Shown here one piece after another: positions 1 to 9,111 of a stretch of DNA of 64,000 bases. The stretch comes from Candidatus Omnitrophota bacterium. Its GTDB lineage: Bacteria > Omnitrophota > Gorgyraeia > Gygaellales > JAQTUX01. Below the pieces are notes generated by a model that was not told the DNA's origin, ran no database searches, and saw only the letters and a list, made by a program, of their open reading frames with translations. The position numbers and the translations under genes are program-made. Location: positions 304,707-368,706 of the forward strand of contig JAQTUX010000001.1 in the NCBI GenBank assembly GCA_028707125.1. The letters run 5' to 3'. The first letter of the stretch is position 1. The number at the start of each line of letters is the position of its first letter.

Positions 1-2
1 GG

Positions 3-1334
3 GAAGGAGGAGACGGGTATTTAGATTCGGTTATGGAGGCAGTCGGGCGCAAGACAGGGTTGAGCGGATACCCGGTCGTCTTATTGTCGCTGCCCGCGTT
101 TTTCAATAATTCCGGCTGTCTTATGTTCACCCTGGCGCTGGCAAGATTCCTCAAGAATAGACACAATCCCGTCCTGGTTTTAGGGGGAGCCAATCAATCG
201 GTTGAATTGTTGAGCAAGTATGACAGGCGTGACATAGATTTTGTGATCTACGGTGACGGAGAGGTGGCGCTGCTTGAACTACTTGGGGCCATAAGACAGG
301 ATGCCGACCCCGGGGAGTGCCTGTATTCCTGCGTTAAAGAAGAGGGCAGGTTTATGGCAACAGAGGTCCATCCTCCGCTTAAGCCGGATTTTTCCGGACT
401 GCCCATGGACAAATACAGGCATGAGGGGACGCTGCTTCTTTTGTTTAAGTTTATCAAGGGATGCGCCCATGAATGCGTTTTCTGCCCTGAATCCACAAAC
501 AGACTGGTTTATGTTTTGAAGCCGGAGAAGGCAGCCGGTTATTTAAAAGAGCTTCAGGAAAAATACAACCCCACAGGATTTTTCTTCTTAAGCGATACCA
601 TAAATATCTCCAGGGGTTTCCTTAATGAGTTTTGTGATGAGATAATCGGCAGCGGAACGGACATACTCTGGACCGACAGCGCGCGCGCGGACAACCTGGA
701 CAGGGATACGCTTTTTAAGATGCGCCGCGCCGGATGCATACGCCTGGTCTTCGGCATGGAGACGGCCAGCCCGGGATTGTTGAGGTATGTGGACAAGCGC
801 ATCAGTTTAAGGCGGCTGGAAGATGTATTGAGATGGGCTGATGAGGCCGGGATATGGACGGGGGTGGAGATAATCTGCGGCCTGCCGCACGAGAAAGAAA
901 GAGATGTTGACGAGACGGTATCCTTTTTGAACAGGAACAAGGAGTTTATAAACAGCGCGTATTTTAATCAATTCGGCCTCAGGGACGGCAGCGTGCTTAT
1001 GCGCAGCCCGGAAAGGTTCGGGATTGAAAATATAAAAGAGATATGCCAATACGCGGACGGGGAATTTACCTATTTTCATAAATACGGATACGACGAGACA
1101 GGCGGCCTTCAATGGCAGGAAAAGAAGAGGCAGATCATTGCCGCGCATAAAAAGCTCATTAATAATACCTGCTGGCAGAGCGCCTTTCCCATCTATGAGT
1201 TTGAGCATGTTTTGTTTTCGCTTTATTCCAGGTTCGCTGATAAAAAGGCGGTTTCCGGCATATTCAATGAGATGCTGAAAGAGAGGAATTATCAGAGGCA
1301 ACAATCTACAGACCATGCCAAAGCGCGGTATTAA
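3..1334 (+). CDS. B12-binding-type radical SAM protein, 5' end cut by window edge
   Basis: Radical SAM enzyme of the cobalamin-binding-domain class; substrate unknown. Counted from the ATG at 33, the cluster motif CxxxCxxC is at residues 144, 148 and 151 (GCAHECVFC). The first in-frame ATG is at 33, but the frame is open to the left edge, and the residues before it (YLDSVMEA) align with the interior of the next gene (YIDSIMDR, residues 93-100). The true start, with most of the B12-binding-like domain, therefore lies outside the window. The stop overlaps the next gene by 20 bases. It is a tandem paralogue of that gene: a stretch around NLDRDTLFKMRRAGCIRL is identical in both. The family is certain, the function is not. 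Confidence 0.9.
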   Translation, partial: EGGDGYLDSVMEAVGRKTGLSGYPVVLLSLPAFFNNSGCLMFTLALARFLKNRHNPVLVLGGANQSVELLSKYDRRDIDFVIYGDGEVALLELLGAIRQDADPGECLYSCVKEEGRFMATEVHPPLKPDFSGLPMDKYRHEGTLLLLFKFIKGCAHECVFCPESTNRLVYVLKPEKAAGYLKELQEKYNPTGFFFLSDTINISRGFLNEFCDEIIGSGTDILWTDSARADNLDRDTLFKMRRAGCIRLVFGMETASPGLLRYVDKRISLRRLEDVLRWADEAGIWTGVEIICGLPHEKERDVDETVSFLNRNKEFINSAYFNQFGLRDGSVLMRSPERFGIENIKEICQYADGEFTYFHKYGYDETGGLQWQEKKRQIIAAHKKLINNTCWQSAFPIYEFEHVLFSLYSRFADKKAVSGIFNEMLKERNYQRQQSTDHAKARY

Positions 1335-2925
1335 AGTCATAAGATTGCCCGGTTTTTTCAAGAAGCGGCAATTCTCTTCAGGGCCGAATTGCTGCCTGAT
1401 ACCTCCTTTGGGACTGGGGCTTATCAGCGCGCACCTTCGCTCCAAAGATATGCCGGTAGAGCAGGCGGATCTCAATATTGAGATCCATCACAATAATTAC
1501 TATTCCGATTCAGCCGCGGACAAGATTGATACCGAGGTATTTTTTGACCTGCCGCGCGTAGAGAGATACGCGCTTGGCGGCAGCGATCAATATATAGATT
1601 CTATTATGGACAGGGCAGCCGGTAAGGCCGGGGTGGGCCAGGGGCAGTTTATGCTTCTTTCTCTGCCGGACAATATCGAGAATGAAACAAACCTTTCTTT
1701 CGCGCTGGCCTTTACGCGTTTTATCAAAGACCGATACGGCACCATAAACATATTGGGCGGGCAGGGGCCGTGGCTGGGCCATATGCGTTCCCGGTATGGC
1801 TGCCGAAATATAGATCATATCCTGCGCGGCGACGGCGAATACCTTCTTGACCGGATTTTTGACGCGCCGGAAGCGGGCCCCGCGTTCTCCGGCGGGCCGT
1901 ATCTGTCGGTTGAAGACGGCGGCAAGGTGATAACTTCAAATAAGATATGCAGGCCGATCAAACCCGATTTCTCCGGCCTGCCCATGGACAAATACAGGTC
2001 CAGGCAGGAGGTGCTGGAGCATCCGCGGGAGCTTGGGGGTTTAATGGATGAATTCCAGAAAAATGGGGCGTTGCTTTTGCCGTACAGGTTTATCAGGGGA
2101 TGCCCCTTTGAGTGCATCTTTTGTGTTTCCTCAACCCAGAGTTTAAGCCACGCGCTTTCTCCGGCGGAGATCGCCGGGCACCTGGAGTCCATGCAGGAAC
2201 AATACCGGCCGGACGGGTTCTTCTTTTTGAACGATACCATAAATATATCCAGGAAGTTCATAAATGAATTGTGCGATGAGATATTAAACCGCGGGCTTAA
2301 GGTCTTGTGGAGCGACTGCGCCAGGGCGGACAACCTGGACAGGGACACGCTTTTTAAGATGCGCCGCGCCGGATGCATACGCCTGATCTTCGGGATGGAG
2401 ACGGCCAGCCCCCGTTTGCTGAAGTACATAAATAAACGGGTGGACCTGGCGCAGCTGGAGAACGTCCTGCGCTGGTCTGATGAGGCCGGCATCTGGACCG
2501 GGGTTGAGGTGATCTGCGGTTTCCCCCACGAGCGGGAGGAAGACATACGGGCCACGATCTCGTTCCTGAATAAAAATGAGGAATATATCAACCGCGTGTA
2601 CCTGAATCATTTTGACCTGAGGCAGGGCAGCATGCTTTACGATTCTCCCCGGAAATACGGCCTGAAGCGGGTCATTGAAGTCAATCAATGCACGCAGAGG
2701 GATTTCAGCAGTTATGTTCAGTTTGGCTTTGACGAAGACGGGGGGCTGGCCTGGGAAGAAAAAGAGAGGCAGATGGAGCGTTCCCTGGGAATGGTCCGGG
2801 ACAGCTGCGCGCGGGGCTCGAGGTTTTTTACAGACGAGCATCTTTTATTTTTTCTTTATTCCAGGTTCAGCGATAAGGAGAGGATAAGATCCATTTATCT
2901 CAAGATCCTCAAACAGGAGGGGTGA
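1315..2925 (+). CDS. B12-binding-type radical SAM protein (tandem paralogue)
   Basis: A 536-residue rSAM enzyme. The N-terminal third looks like a cobalamin-binding Rossmann domain (PPLGLGLISAHLRS at 30-43, ILGGQGP near 146), although I see no DxHxxG motif, so B12 might bind base-off without a protein His or not at all. The rSAM core follows, with CxxxCxxC at residues 263, 267 and 270. The start overlaps the previous gene by 20 bases, which suggests translational coupling. It is a full-length version of its upstream neighbour and shares long identical stretches with it, so the pair looks like a recent duplication with possibly diverged substrates. Two SPASM-like rSAM genes follow directly. 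Confidence 0.9.
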   Translation: MPKRGIKVIRLPGFFKKRQFSSGPNCCLIPPLGLGLISAHLRSKDMPVEQADLNIEIHHNNYYSDSAADKIDTEVFFDLPRVERYALGGSDQYIDSIMDRAAGKAGVGQGQFMLLSLPDNIENETNLSFALAFTRFIKDRYGTINILGGQGPWLGHMRSRYGCRNIDHILRGDGEYLLDRIFDAPEAGPAFSGGPYLSVEDGGKVITSNKICRPIKPDFSGLPMDKYRSRQEVLEHPRELGGLMDEFQKNGALLLPYRFIRGCPFECIFCVSSTQSLSHALSPAEIAGHLESMQEQYRPDGFFFLNDTINISRKFINELCDEILNRGLKVLWSDCARADNLDRDTLFKMRRAGCIRLIFGMETASPRLLKYINKRVDLAQLENVLRWSDEAGIWTGVEVICGFPHEREEDIRATISFLNKNEEYINRVYLNHFDLRQGSMLYDSPRKYGLKRVIEVNQCTQRDFSSYVQFGFDEDGGLAWEEKERQMERSLGMVRDSCARGSRFFTDEHLLFFLYSRFSDKERIRSIYLKILKQEG

Positions 2926-3923
2926 TGGCCGCTGGCAATCCCCGTTTTTGCGATATCGTGGTCTCCAACCGGTGCCTGCTCAGGTGCAGGATGTGCAAGT
3001 CCTGGCAGTGCGGGCCTCAATCAAACGAGATTACTCTTTCGGAGGCAAAGCGGTTCGTAGAGGGGCTTTCCGAATTTGTCAAGGAGCCCCTGGAAATAAA
3101 CGTGATGGGCGGAGAGCCGTTATGGAAGGATTGGTGCCTGGACCTCTGCGCCTTTATTTCCAAAAAGGGCTTCAGGTCCATAATTTCCACAAATGCCTAC
3201 CTTATAGACGAAGATATGGCAAGGCGCATAGCGGATTCGGGGTTGAACGTGCTGGCGATCTCGCTGGAAAGCCTGAATCCGGCGACGCATAATTTCTTAA
3301 GGGGCAGGGAAGATGTATTCTCCAGGGTGATGAAGGGCATAGAGAACATCCGCAGGTTCTGCGGCCCGGACCTGACAGTCACCATCCTCACCATAATAAT
3401 GGAGAGGAATTTAAGCGAGATAATCGAGCTGACGGAATGGGTGAACAGCGACAGGTTGTTCCAGAACATCTCTTTTCTGGCACTGCTGGAAACAGGCCTG
3501 GTAGAGGACAGGAATGGATGGTTCAGAAGCCCGGTGTACAAGGAGCTTTGGCCGCAGGACACGGAGAAGCTTTACCGCCTCATAGATGAATTAAAGGAGA
3601 AAAGAACGCGGGGTTACAAGATCTGGAATCCGCTTTCGCAGCTGGACGCGTTCAAAGATTATTATACCGAGCCGGAGCGGTTTATGAGAGAGACGCAATA
3701 CCGCGTTCATGATTATATAATAGATTTAGATGAGAACGGCATTATCTACCTTAGCGGAGAGGCCCTGGGCAACATCAGGGATGATAATGTGCGGGGACTC
3801 TGGTTTTCAGATAAGGCGCAGGCGATCAGGGAGAAGATCGATGCGCGCGGCCCGGGGAAGAGGTGCTGCGTTATTAACTTTGTCTGCGCCTTCCCGCAGG
3901 ACAGTGAATATGCCAAACGATAA
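2925..3923 (+). CDS. Radical SAM protein, SPASM-like with missing Cys
   Basis: A 332-residue rSAM enzyme with CxxxCxxC at residues 17, 21 and 24 (RCLLRCRMC) and the GGEP motif of the SAM-binding strand. I chose ATG 2925 because AGGAGG (2915-2920) sits four bases upstream; a GTG at 2922 is also possible. It overlaps the preceding stop by one base (TGATG). The C-terminal part resembles a SPASM/twitch domain. Where its downstream paralogue has DIYLCCE, this one has IIYLSGE, so one or two expected auxiliary-cluster ligands are missing, although CC and a further C remain near the C-terminus. The substrate is unknown. The pair probably acts together or on related substrates. Confidence 0.88.
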   Translation: MAAGNPRFCDIVVSNRCLLRCRMCKSWQCGPQSNEITLSEAKRFVEGLSEFVKEPLEINVMGGEPLWKDWCLDLCAFISKKGFRSIISTNAYLIDEDMARRIADSGLNVLAISLESLNPATHNFLRGREDVFSRVMKGIENIRRFCGPDLTVTILTIIMERNLSEIIELTEWVNSDRLFQNISFLALLETGLVEDRNGWFRSPVYKELWPQDTEKLYRLIDELKEKRTRGYKIWNPLSQLDAFKDYYTEPERFMRETQYRVHDYIIDLDENGIIYLSGEALGNIRDDNVRGLWFSDKAQAIREKIDARGPGKRCCVINFVCAFPQDSEYAKR

Positions 3924-4893
3924 ATCCCATATGATTGGAAGGCCGAAATTCTGCGTTATAGAGGTATCGCATAGATGCATGTTCCGCTGCAAGATGTGCA
4001 ACTACGGAGTATCCGCGCCCGAGCCGGAGGTCAGCGTCGGAGAACTGATAGGATACGTATCGTCATTCAAGGATTTTGTGAACACGCCTTTTGAGATAAA
4101 CATCTCCGGCGGAGAGCCGCTTTTAAAAGAGGGCGCGCTGGAATTGCTGGGGTTCATCAGCGGCCTGGGATTTAACAGCTCCATGGCCACCAACGCCTAT
4201 TTGATCAACAGGGAAAACGCCAGGCGCCTGGCGGATTCAGGGGTGGGGGTTGTCCCCATATCCTTGGACAGTTTAGATGGGCGCGTCCACGACTACCTTA
4301 GAGGAAAGGATGGGGCGCATAAGAACGCCATGGATGCCTTAAATTATTTTATGGAATACAGGGGCAGATTGAGGGGGGTGGTTATCCAGTCGATCATCAT
4401 GGAGCCGACGCTGGATGGGCTGGTGGAGCTTGCCGGATGGGCCGATCAAAGGGACATCTCGGTATCATTTATGGCGGTAATGCGGCCGAATATGGTCCCT
4501 GTTGATTTAAGATGGCATGAAAGAGAGGAGTTCAGCTTTCTCTGGCCGAAGGATACCGCTAAAGCGCATTCCGTCATTGATAAGCTGATAGAAATGAAAC
4601 AGTCGGGCTGCCGCGTAGATACGCCTGTCGGCCAGTTGAGGCGTTTTAAGTCGTATTTCGCCGATCCGCTTCAGTTCGTAAGAAAGGCCAGCTGCGGCCT
4701 GGGCGAGGATATCGTCCATATAAATAACAAGGGCGACATTTACCTTTGCTGCGAGATGGAACCGATCGGTAACGTAAAAGACGCCGATATACGCTATACC
4801 TGGTTTTCGCCGAAAGCCGCGCGGGTCAGGCGGGAGATAAAAAAATGCCGGAGAAATTGCGCGGAGATGATAAACTGCTATCGGGAGGAGTGA
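3910..4893 (+). CDS. Radical SAM/SPASM-like protein
   Basis: A 327-residue rSAM enzyme, paralogous to the gene before it. CxxxCxxC is at residues 23, 27 and 30 (RCMFRCKMC), followed by SGGEPLL. The C-terminal half keeps a SPASM-like cysteine set (YLCCE, then KCRRNC and NCY at the very end), which suggests at least one auxiliary Fe-S cluster. The frame is open back to 3730, but the family homology begins at ATG 3910, which has AGGA eight bases upstream, so I use that start. It overlaps the previous gene by 14 bases. Substrate unknown; SPASM proteins commonly modify peptides or proteins. Confidence 0.88.
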   Translation: MPNDKSHMIGRPKFCVIEVSHRCMFRCKMCNYGVSAPEPEVSVGELIGYVSSFKDFVNTPFEINISGGEPLLKEGALELLGFISGLGFNSSMATNAYLINRENARRLADSGVGVVPISLDSLDGRVHDYLRGKDGAHKNAMDALNYFMEYRGRLRGVVIQSIIMEPTLDGLVELAGWADQRDISVSFMAVMRPNMVPVDLRWHEREEFSFLWPKDTAKAHSVIDKLIEMKQSGCRVDTPVGQLRRFKSYFADPLQFVRKASCGLGEDIVHINNKGDIYLCCEMEPIGNVKDADIRYTWFSPKAARVRREIKKCRRNCAEMINCYREE

Positions 4894-4897
4894 CGGC

Positions 4898-6568
4898 GTG
4901 AAGGCGGGGAAAATAAGCATTTTTTATAAAGAGCTAAGAAGCGCCTGCCCCAGGAATATAAAGGGGGTTTTCCGCAACCCGGGAAAGCTGCTGCGGTATG
5001 CCAGGGCATTTTTTAATTATGATATGGGGGCCGACGATAAGAACATGCGGCCTATGGATACGGCCAACGCATGCTGTTTATTCGGGGACTTTGAAGAGCT
5101 GCACGACAGGATCGCTGGCAGAGAAGGCGGCTACAAAGATAAGATATCGAGCATCGGGTCCGCCTTGAGCCGGAAACAACCAGTGAAGATAAGCGTGGGG
5201 ATATCGCGTTATAACTTCGGGCGGCTGCATAAGGTCTGCGAGCATGGAATGGCGCTTTTGGGAGAGAAGGCGGATCTATCAGGGATCGGTCTTGAGGTCT
5301 TTCCCGTCAAGGACCTGCCGCAGAATTTCATCGCTTATATTGAGGCATTGAAGCAGCGCCTTGACCCGCAAAAAATAGAACTCGTTGTCCACGACAATGA
5401 GTTGATGGATATCCTCAAGACCGTGGGGCTGCACGCGCGGGTAAACGACGAGCGGGAGAAGGACCTCCTGCGGCTTCTGGGGGTCATAAGCGAACAGGTA
5501 TTTATCGGGCCGCAGACGATCGTCTTTGATCCCTATCACAGGTGCAATACCAGATGTAAACATTGCTGGGTGCATACGCCCGGGGTCAGCCATCCCGAGG
5601 AGTTCCTTGACCGCAAATTTGATTTTGAGATATTCAAGCGGATTATAGACGATGCTTCGGAGATGAAGGTGGACGGCATCATCCTGCAGGGTGACGGCGA
5701 ACCGCTGATATACGACAAGTTCATGCCCATGCTCAGATACGCCAAGTCCAGGGACCTGGGTGTCCTGTTTTTTACCAACGGCATCCTCCTTGATAAGGAA
5801 AAATCAAAAGAGGTGATAGACCTGGGGGTCAATGAGATATACTGCAGCTTTCCCGCCGGGACAGCCGTTACCTACGAAAAGATATCCTCTGTGCAGCCGG
5901 CGGAAACATTTTATAAGGTCCGGGATAACCTCAAGAGCTTTATGTCGTTAAGAAGGGGGATGAATAAACCGCATCCGCGGCTTATCATCAGCCACGTAAT
6001 ACATAATATGAATTATCATGAATTGACGGAGATGGCCGGGATGGACGCCGATATAGCGCCCGACGCGGTCAGGTTCTACCTTATAAGGCTGGACGTGATG
6101 AACAGGTTCCTCCAGCTTGAGCCCCGTCAGATAGAGGAGATAAAAAGGCAGGTGCCGGAGATCTCCAGGATCTTGAAAGAAAAGAACATAGAGTTCGTGG
6201 ATAATTTCGGTTTCCAGCTGAACAATTATGATGAAAAGACCGGCGCCTGGTCCAAGGATTTCTTCCTGAGGCACGGCTGCAATATCGGCTGGTATTTCAA
6301 CCTTATACCGGCGAGATACGATATGAGCTTCTGCTGCCACCTGCGGACCGTGGGATACGTTGACAGGCAGTCATTCAAGGATATCTGGAACTCGGTGGAT
6401 TACTGGCGCTGGAGAAGGCAGGCGAAATATTTAAAAGACAATAAATACGCGAAATTCGCCAACGGGCAGGTTCTTTATGACGAACATTGCGACCATTGCG
6501 ATAATCACCAGACGATAATAAGGAATTTACGGGAGATCAGGAAGTATGGTCTGGATAAATACTATTAA
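4898..6568 (+). CDS. Long radical SAM protein with N-terminal extra domain
   Basis: A 556-residue protein starting at GTG 4898, with GGGAGGAG seven bases upstream. The first 200 residues are an N-terminal domain I do not recognise. The rSAM core then begins with CxxxCxxC at residues 216, 220 and 223 (RCNTRCKHC) and GDGEPL in place of GGEP. The C-terminal region has further cysteines (GCNIGW, FCCHL, CDHCDNH) that could hold an auxiliary cluster as in SPASM or twitch proteins. It closes the first block of five rSAM genes, and the SGNH-TPR gene overlaps its 3' end by 23 bases. Function unknown. Confidence 0.87.
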   Translation: MKAGKISIFYKELRSACPRNIKGVFRNPGKLLRYARAFFNYDMGADDKNMRPMDTANACCLFGDFEELHDRIAGREGGYKDKISSIGSALSRKQPVKISVGISRYNFGRLHKVCEHGMALLGEKADLSGIGLEVFPVKDLPQNFIAYIEALKQRLDPQKIELVVHDNELMDILKTVGLHARVNDEREKDLLRLLGVISEQVFIGPQTIVFDPYHRCNTRCKHCWVHTPGVSHPEEFLDRKFDFEIFKRIIDDASEMKVDGIILQGDGEPLIYDKFMPMLRYAKSRDLGVLFFTNGILLDKEKSKEVIDLGVNEIYCSFPAGTAVTYEKISSVQPAETFYKVRDNLKSFMSLRRGMNKPHPRLIISHVIHNMNYHELTEMAGMDADIAPDAVRFYLIRLDVMNRFLQLEPRQIEEIKRQVPEISRILKEKNIEFVDNFGFQLNNYDEKTGAWSKDFFLRHGCNIGWYFNLIPARYDMSFCCHLRTVGYVDRQSFKDIWNSVDYWRWRRQAKYLKDNKYAKFANGQVLYDEHCDHCDNHQTIIRNLREIRKYGLDKYY

Positions 6569-7757
6569 TTCAATGCGCCGATCTAAGGAAAGAGCCGCCT
6601 CAATAGCCTTCGGCATAGTGTTGTTTTTTCTGCTCCTTGAGCTTGGCATGCGCGCGGGAGCGGCCCTGCTGGCGTATTCGCAGGAACACAGGAACATAGT
6701 TTCCTTAAGGCAGAAACATACCTGCCGCATCGTCTGCCTTGGAGAGTCCACGACAGCCGGAGGGATGTATTCTTATCCGGCGCGGCTGGAAGAAGTCCTG
6801 AACAACGCCGGCATAGGCAGGGAATTCAGCGTGATAAATAAGGGCGTAGTTGGGATAGATACATCGGGAATACTGGCTGGTTTAGACGGCGTCCTTGATA
6901 AATATGAGCCGGATATAGTGATCGCGATGATGGGGGCAAACGATGAGCGGCCGCACCTGCTCTTTCATGTTGATTCCGGTTCGACGATAGTGGATCTTCT
7001 CGCCGGCTTAAAGACCGTTAAGCTGGCAAGAATGCTTTGGTTTAATATCAATAGCAGGATCAGGCCGCCGCGGGCCATAAGGTCCGCCACGGAAAACAGC
7101 ACGGTATATTTTGACCTGGGCCAGTTTTACAGGGACCGCAGGGAATATGTGAAGGCGGAGGAGATGTTCAGGGCCGCCGCGCAGGAGAATACGGCTGATT
7201 ACAGGCCCTATTTTGAGCTGGGCTGCCTCTATAAGAAAAGAGGGGATTTTTCCGGAGCGGCGGGGATGTTCAAGAGGGCGATAGAATTGGAGCCGGACAA
7301 TGACAGGGCCTACAGAGGCATCCTGGCCATATATAATGAATTATCCCTTTATGGAGACGGAAAGGAATACCTTGCCTTGCTGTTGGAAATGAAAAAGAGG
7401 CACTATCGACCTTCGGCTATCATTACTCTGACGCCCAATAACTACCGTAAATTGAAGGAGGCCCTGGAGAAGAGAGGGATACTGTTGGTCTGCGCGCAAT
7501 ACCCGATGCGCAGCATCGAGCCGCTGGAGGAGATATTCGGCTCCGGGGAGGGCGTGATCCTTGTTGATAATGAAAAGATATTTAAGGACGCGGTCCGATC
7601 GGGAGGTTATGACAGGTATTTTACCGATACCTTTGGCGGTGACTTCGGGCACTGCACGGCAGAGGGTAACCTGCTTCTGGCGAAGAACATAGCTGATGTG
7701 ATCATGGCCAGGGTGTTTGATAAAAATGGCCGGCTCGCTTATCGCAAAACCCATTGA
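6546..7757 (+). CDS. SGNH/GDSL-type hydrolase with TPR insert, membrane-anchored
   Basis: A 403-residue protein with an N-terminal membrane anchor (about residues 17-42). An SGNH hydrolase core follows: block I CLGESTTAGG (nucleophile Ser), GANDE like block III, and near the C-terminus GDFGHCT with the DxxH pair of block V. Two or more TPR units (about 185-270) sit between blocks III and V, so the repeat is inserted into the hydrolase. SGNH enzymes are often esterases or acetyl-transfer enzymes acting on sugars or lipids; the substrate here is unknown. Two paralogues occur at 24.3 and 42.0 kb, each within an rSAM block. An alternative start is ATG 6573. Confidence 0.82.
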   Translation: MVWINTINSMRRSKERAASIAFGIVLFFLLLELGMRAGAALLAYSQEHRNIVSLRQKHTCRIVCLGESTTAGGMYSYPARLEEVLNNAGIGREFSVINKGVVGIDTSGILAGLDGVLDKYEPDIVIAMMGANDERPHLLFHVDSGSTIVDLLAGLKTVKLARMLWFNINSRIRPPRAIRSATENSTVYFDLGQFYRDRREYVKAEEMFRAAAQENTADYRPYFELGCLYKKRGDFSGAAGMFKRAIELEPDNDRAYRGILAIYNELSLYGDGKEYLALLLEMKKRHYRPSAIITLTPNNYRKLKEALEKRGILLVCAQYPMRSIEPLEEIFGSGEGVILVDNEKIFKDAVRSGGYDRYFTDTFGGDFGHCTAEGNLLLAKNIADVIMARVFDKNGRLAYRKTH

Positions 7758-7781
7758 CAGGGACAGCGGCCGCTATAGAAT
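7754..7781 (+). promoter_or_regulatory. Sigma70-type promoter for the 7.8-15 kb polysaccharide operon
   Basis: A perfect TTGACA (7754-7759) and TAGAAT (7776-7781, 5 of 6 consensus) are 16 bases apart. The -35 overlaps the stop codon of the SGNH-TPR gene. Transcription would begin near 7788, ahead of the small ORF at 7807 and the glycosyltransferase operon. Confidence 0.6.
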
Positions 7782-7806
7782 AAAATATACGTAGCAGAAA
7801 GGAAGG

Positions 7807-7914
7807 ATGCGTTTTATACTGACGGTATTATTAACGATCGCGGCTTTGGGCATGGATTGTTTCCTGTGGCTGCTTAAGAGGATCAAAAAAATATGCGTTT
7901 TCCCCGGGGGGTAA
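7807..7914 (+). CDS. Possible 35-residue single-pass membrane peptide
   Basis: A short open frame, ATG 7807 to TAA 7912-7914, one base before the next gene's ATG. The sequence starts MRFILTVLLTIAALGMDCF, continues as a hydrophobic helix and ends in a basic KRIKK patch and a short tail, as expected for a small inner-membrane peptide. A purine-rich stretch (AGAAAGGAAGG, 7796-7806) lies just upstream, and the 7754-7781 promoter would make it the first translated frame of the operon. It could be a membrane regulator or a leader that couples translation to the glycosyltransferase. I recognise no family, and it may not be real. Confidence 0.42.
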   Translation: MRFILTVLLTIAALGMDCFLWLLKRIKKICVFPGG

Positions 7915-7915
7915 G

Positions 7916-9109
7916 ATGAACATCCTGATGGTCCATCCTCATGATCTGTTCTCGGCGTCCGAACCTTGGACCATACGCATTGTTTCCATCGCCAGGGAAT
8001 TTGTTAAAAGCGGCCACGGGGTAAAGCTGGTATATTTTCCGCTGGAATGGGAAGGCCGTAGGCCGCGTAAACTTGGCCCCCATATTGACTGCTATCCCTT
8101 TTGCCGCAGGTCCGGCCCGCATATTTTAGCCGCCAATACCCTGCGCCTGTCAAAGTTAGCGGCCTGGGCGGATATCGTGCATTTTCAGAAGTGCTTCCAT
8201 CAAGCGTCTATCCCCAGCATTATCGCGGCCCTGTTGAATAACAAGCCGCTTCATTATGATTGGGATGATTGGGAGGCCAAGATCTATGAGATCTCCACGC
8301 GGCCGGGTTTCTTAAGCTGCCTCATCCGGAATTTCCTGGGTGCCCTTGAGGCATTTATCCCGCGGATAGTTGATACGGTGTCCGTTGCCAGCCGTAGATT
8401 AGAAATAGAGTGCAGGCGCCTGGGGGTAGGGCCGGACAGGATATTTGAGGCCCATGTCGGCGCAGATATTGACAGGTTCCGCCCCGATATTTCGGGTTCG
8501 GCGGTAAGGCGGCGCTATAATATAGGCAAGCCGCTTGTTTTGTATCTCGGCCAGCTTCACGGCGGCCAGTATGCCGAACTGTTCATCAGGTCCGCGGCAA
8601 AGATAACCCGCGGTTCCGGCCAGGACGCCGTGTTCATGATAGCGGGCGACGGATACCGGCGGCGGGAATTGGAAGAGCTCAGCCGCGGCCTGCGGCTTAA
8701 CGGAAGCATGATCTTTACCGGGCCGGTCCCCCATAGCGATGTCCCCGAATACATCGCCGCCTCCGACATATGCGTCGCCTGCTTTGAGAAGAACGACGTT
8801 ACCTTGTGCAAGAGCCCTCTTAAGATAGCCGAATATATGGCTTCGGGAAAGGCGATAGTCACCAGCGATGTGGGAGAGGCGCCGCGCATGGTAGGGCAGG
8901 CGGGGTTGATCACGGCCCCGGGAGACCCTGATTCGTTAGCCGAGGGGATATTAAAGCTTCTGAGGCGGGAGGGTCTAAGGAAAGAGATGGCTTCGCGCAG
9001 CCGCCTGAGGGCGGAAGAGAAGTATAATTGGGCTGTAACGGCAGCGAATCTGATGCGGGCATACGGGAAGGCGGCGCGGATAAAAGGCCGCAAGGGAGGA
9101 AGGTCCTGA
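7916..9109 (+). CDS. Glycosyltransferase family 4
   Basis: A 397-residue GT-B type retaining glycosyltransferase. The N-terminal half has the acceptor-domain opening MNILMVHPHD and an SGHGV segment. The C-terminal half has the usual donor-domain order: PLVLYLGQLHGG, MIAGDGYRRREL, FTGPVPHSDVPEYIAASD and IAEYMASGKAIVTSDVGEAP. It would add a sugar from a nucleotide donor to a growing lipid-linked glycan at the cytoplasmic face. The start ATG 7916 follows a G-rich purine stretch and the stop of the small membrane ORF by one base. First large gene of the polysaccharide operon. Confidence 0.9.
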   Translation: MNILMVHPHDLFSASEPWTIRIVSIAREFVKSGHGVKLVYFPLEWEGRRPRKLGPHIDCYPFCRRSGPHILAANTLRLSKLAAWADIVHFQKCFHQASIPSIIAALLNNKPLHYDWDDWEAKIYEISTRPGFLSCLIRNFLGALEAFIPRIVDTVSVASRRLEIECRRLGVGPDRIFEAHVGADIDRFRPDISGSAVRRRYNIGKPLVLYLGQLHGGQYAELFIRSAAKITRGSGQDAVFMIAGDGYRRRELEELSRGLRLNGSMIFTGPVPHSDVPEYIAASDICVACFEKNDVTLCKSPLKIAEYMASGKAIVTSDVGEAPRMVGQAGLITAPGDPDSLAEGILKLLRREGLRKEMASRSRLRAEEKYNWAVTAANLMRAYGKAARIKGRKGGRS

Positions 9110-9111
9110 CA

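Noticed and set aside
807-1475. Minus-strand ORF of 222 codons
   Set aside because: Shadow of the two rSAM genes; its low-complexity translation matches nothing and it has no start signals.
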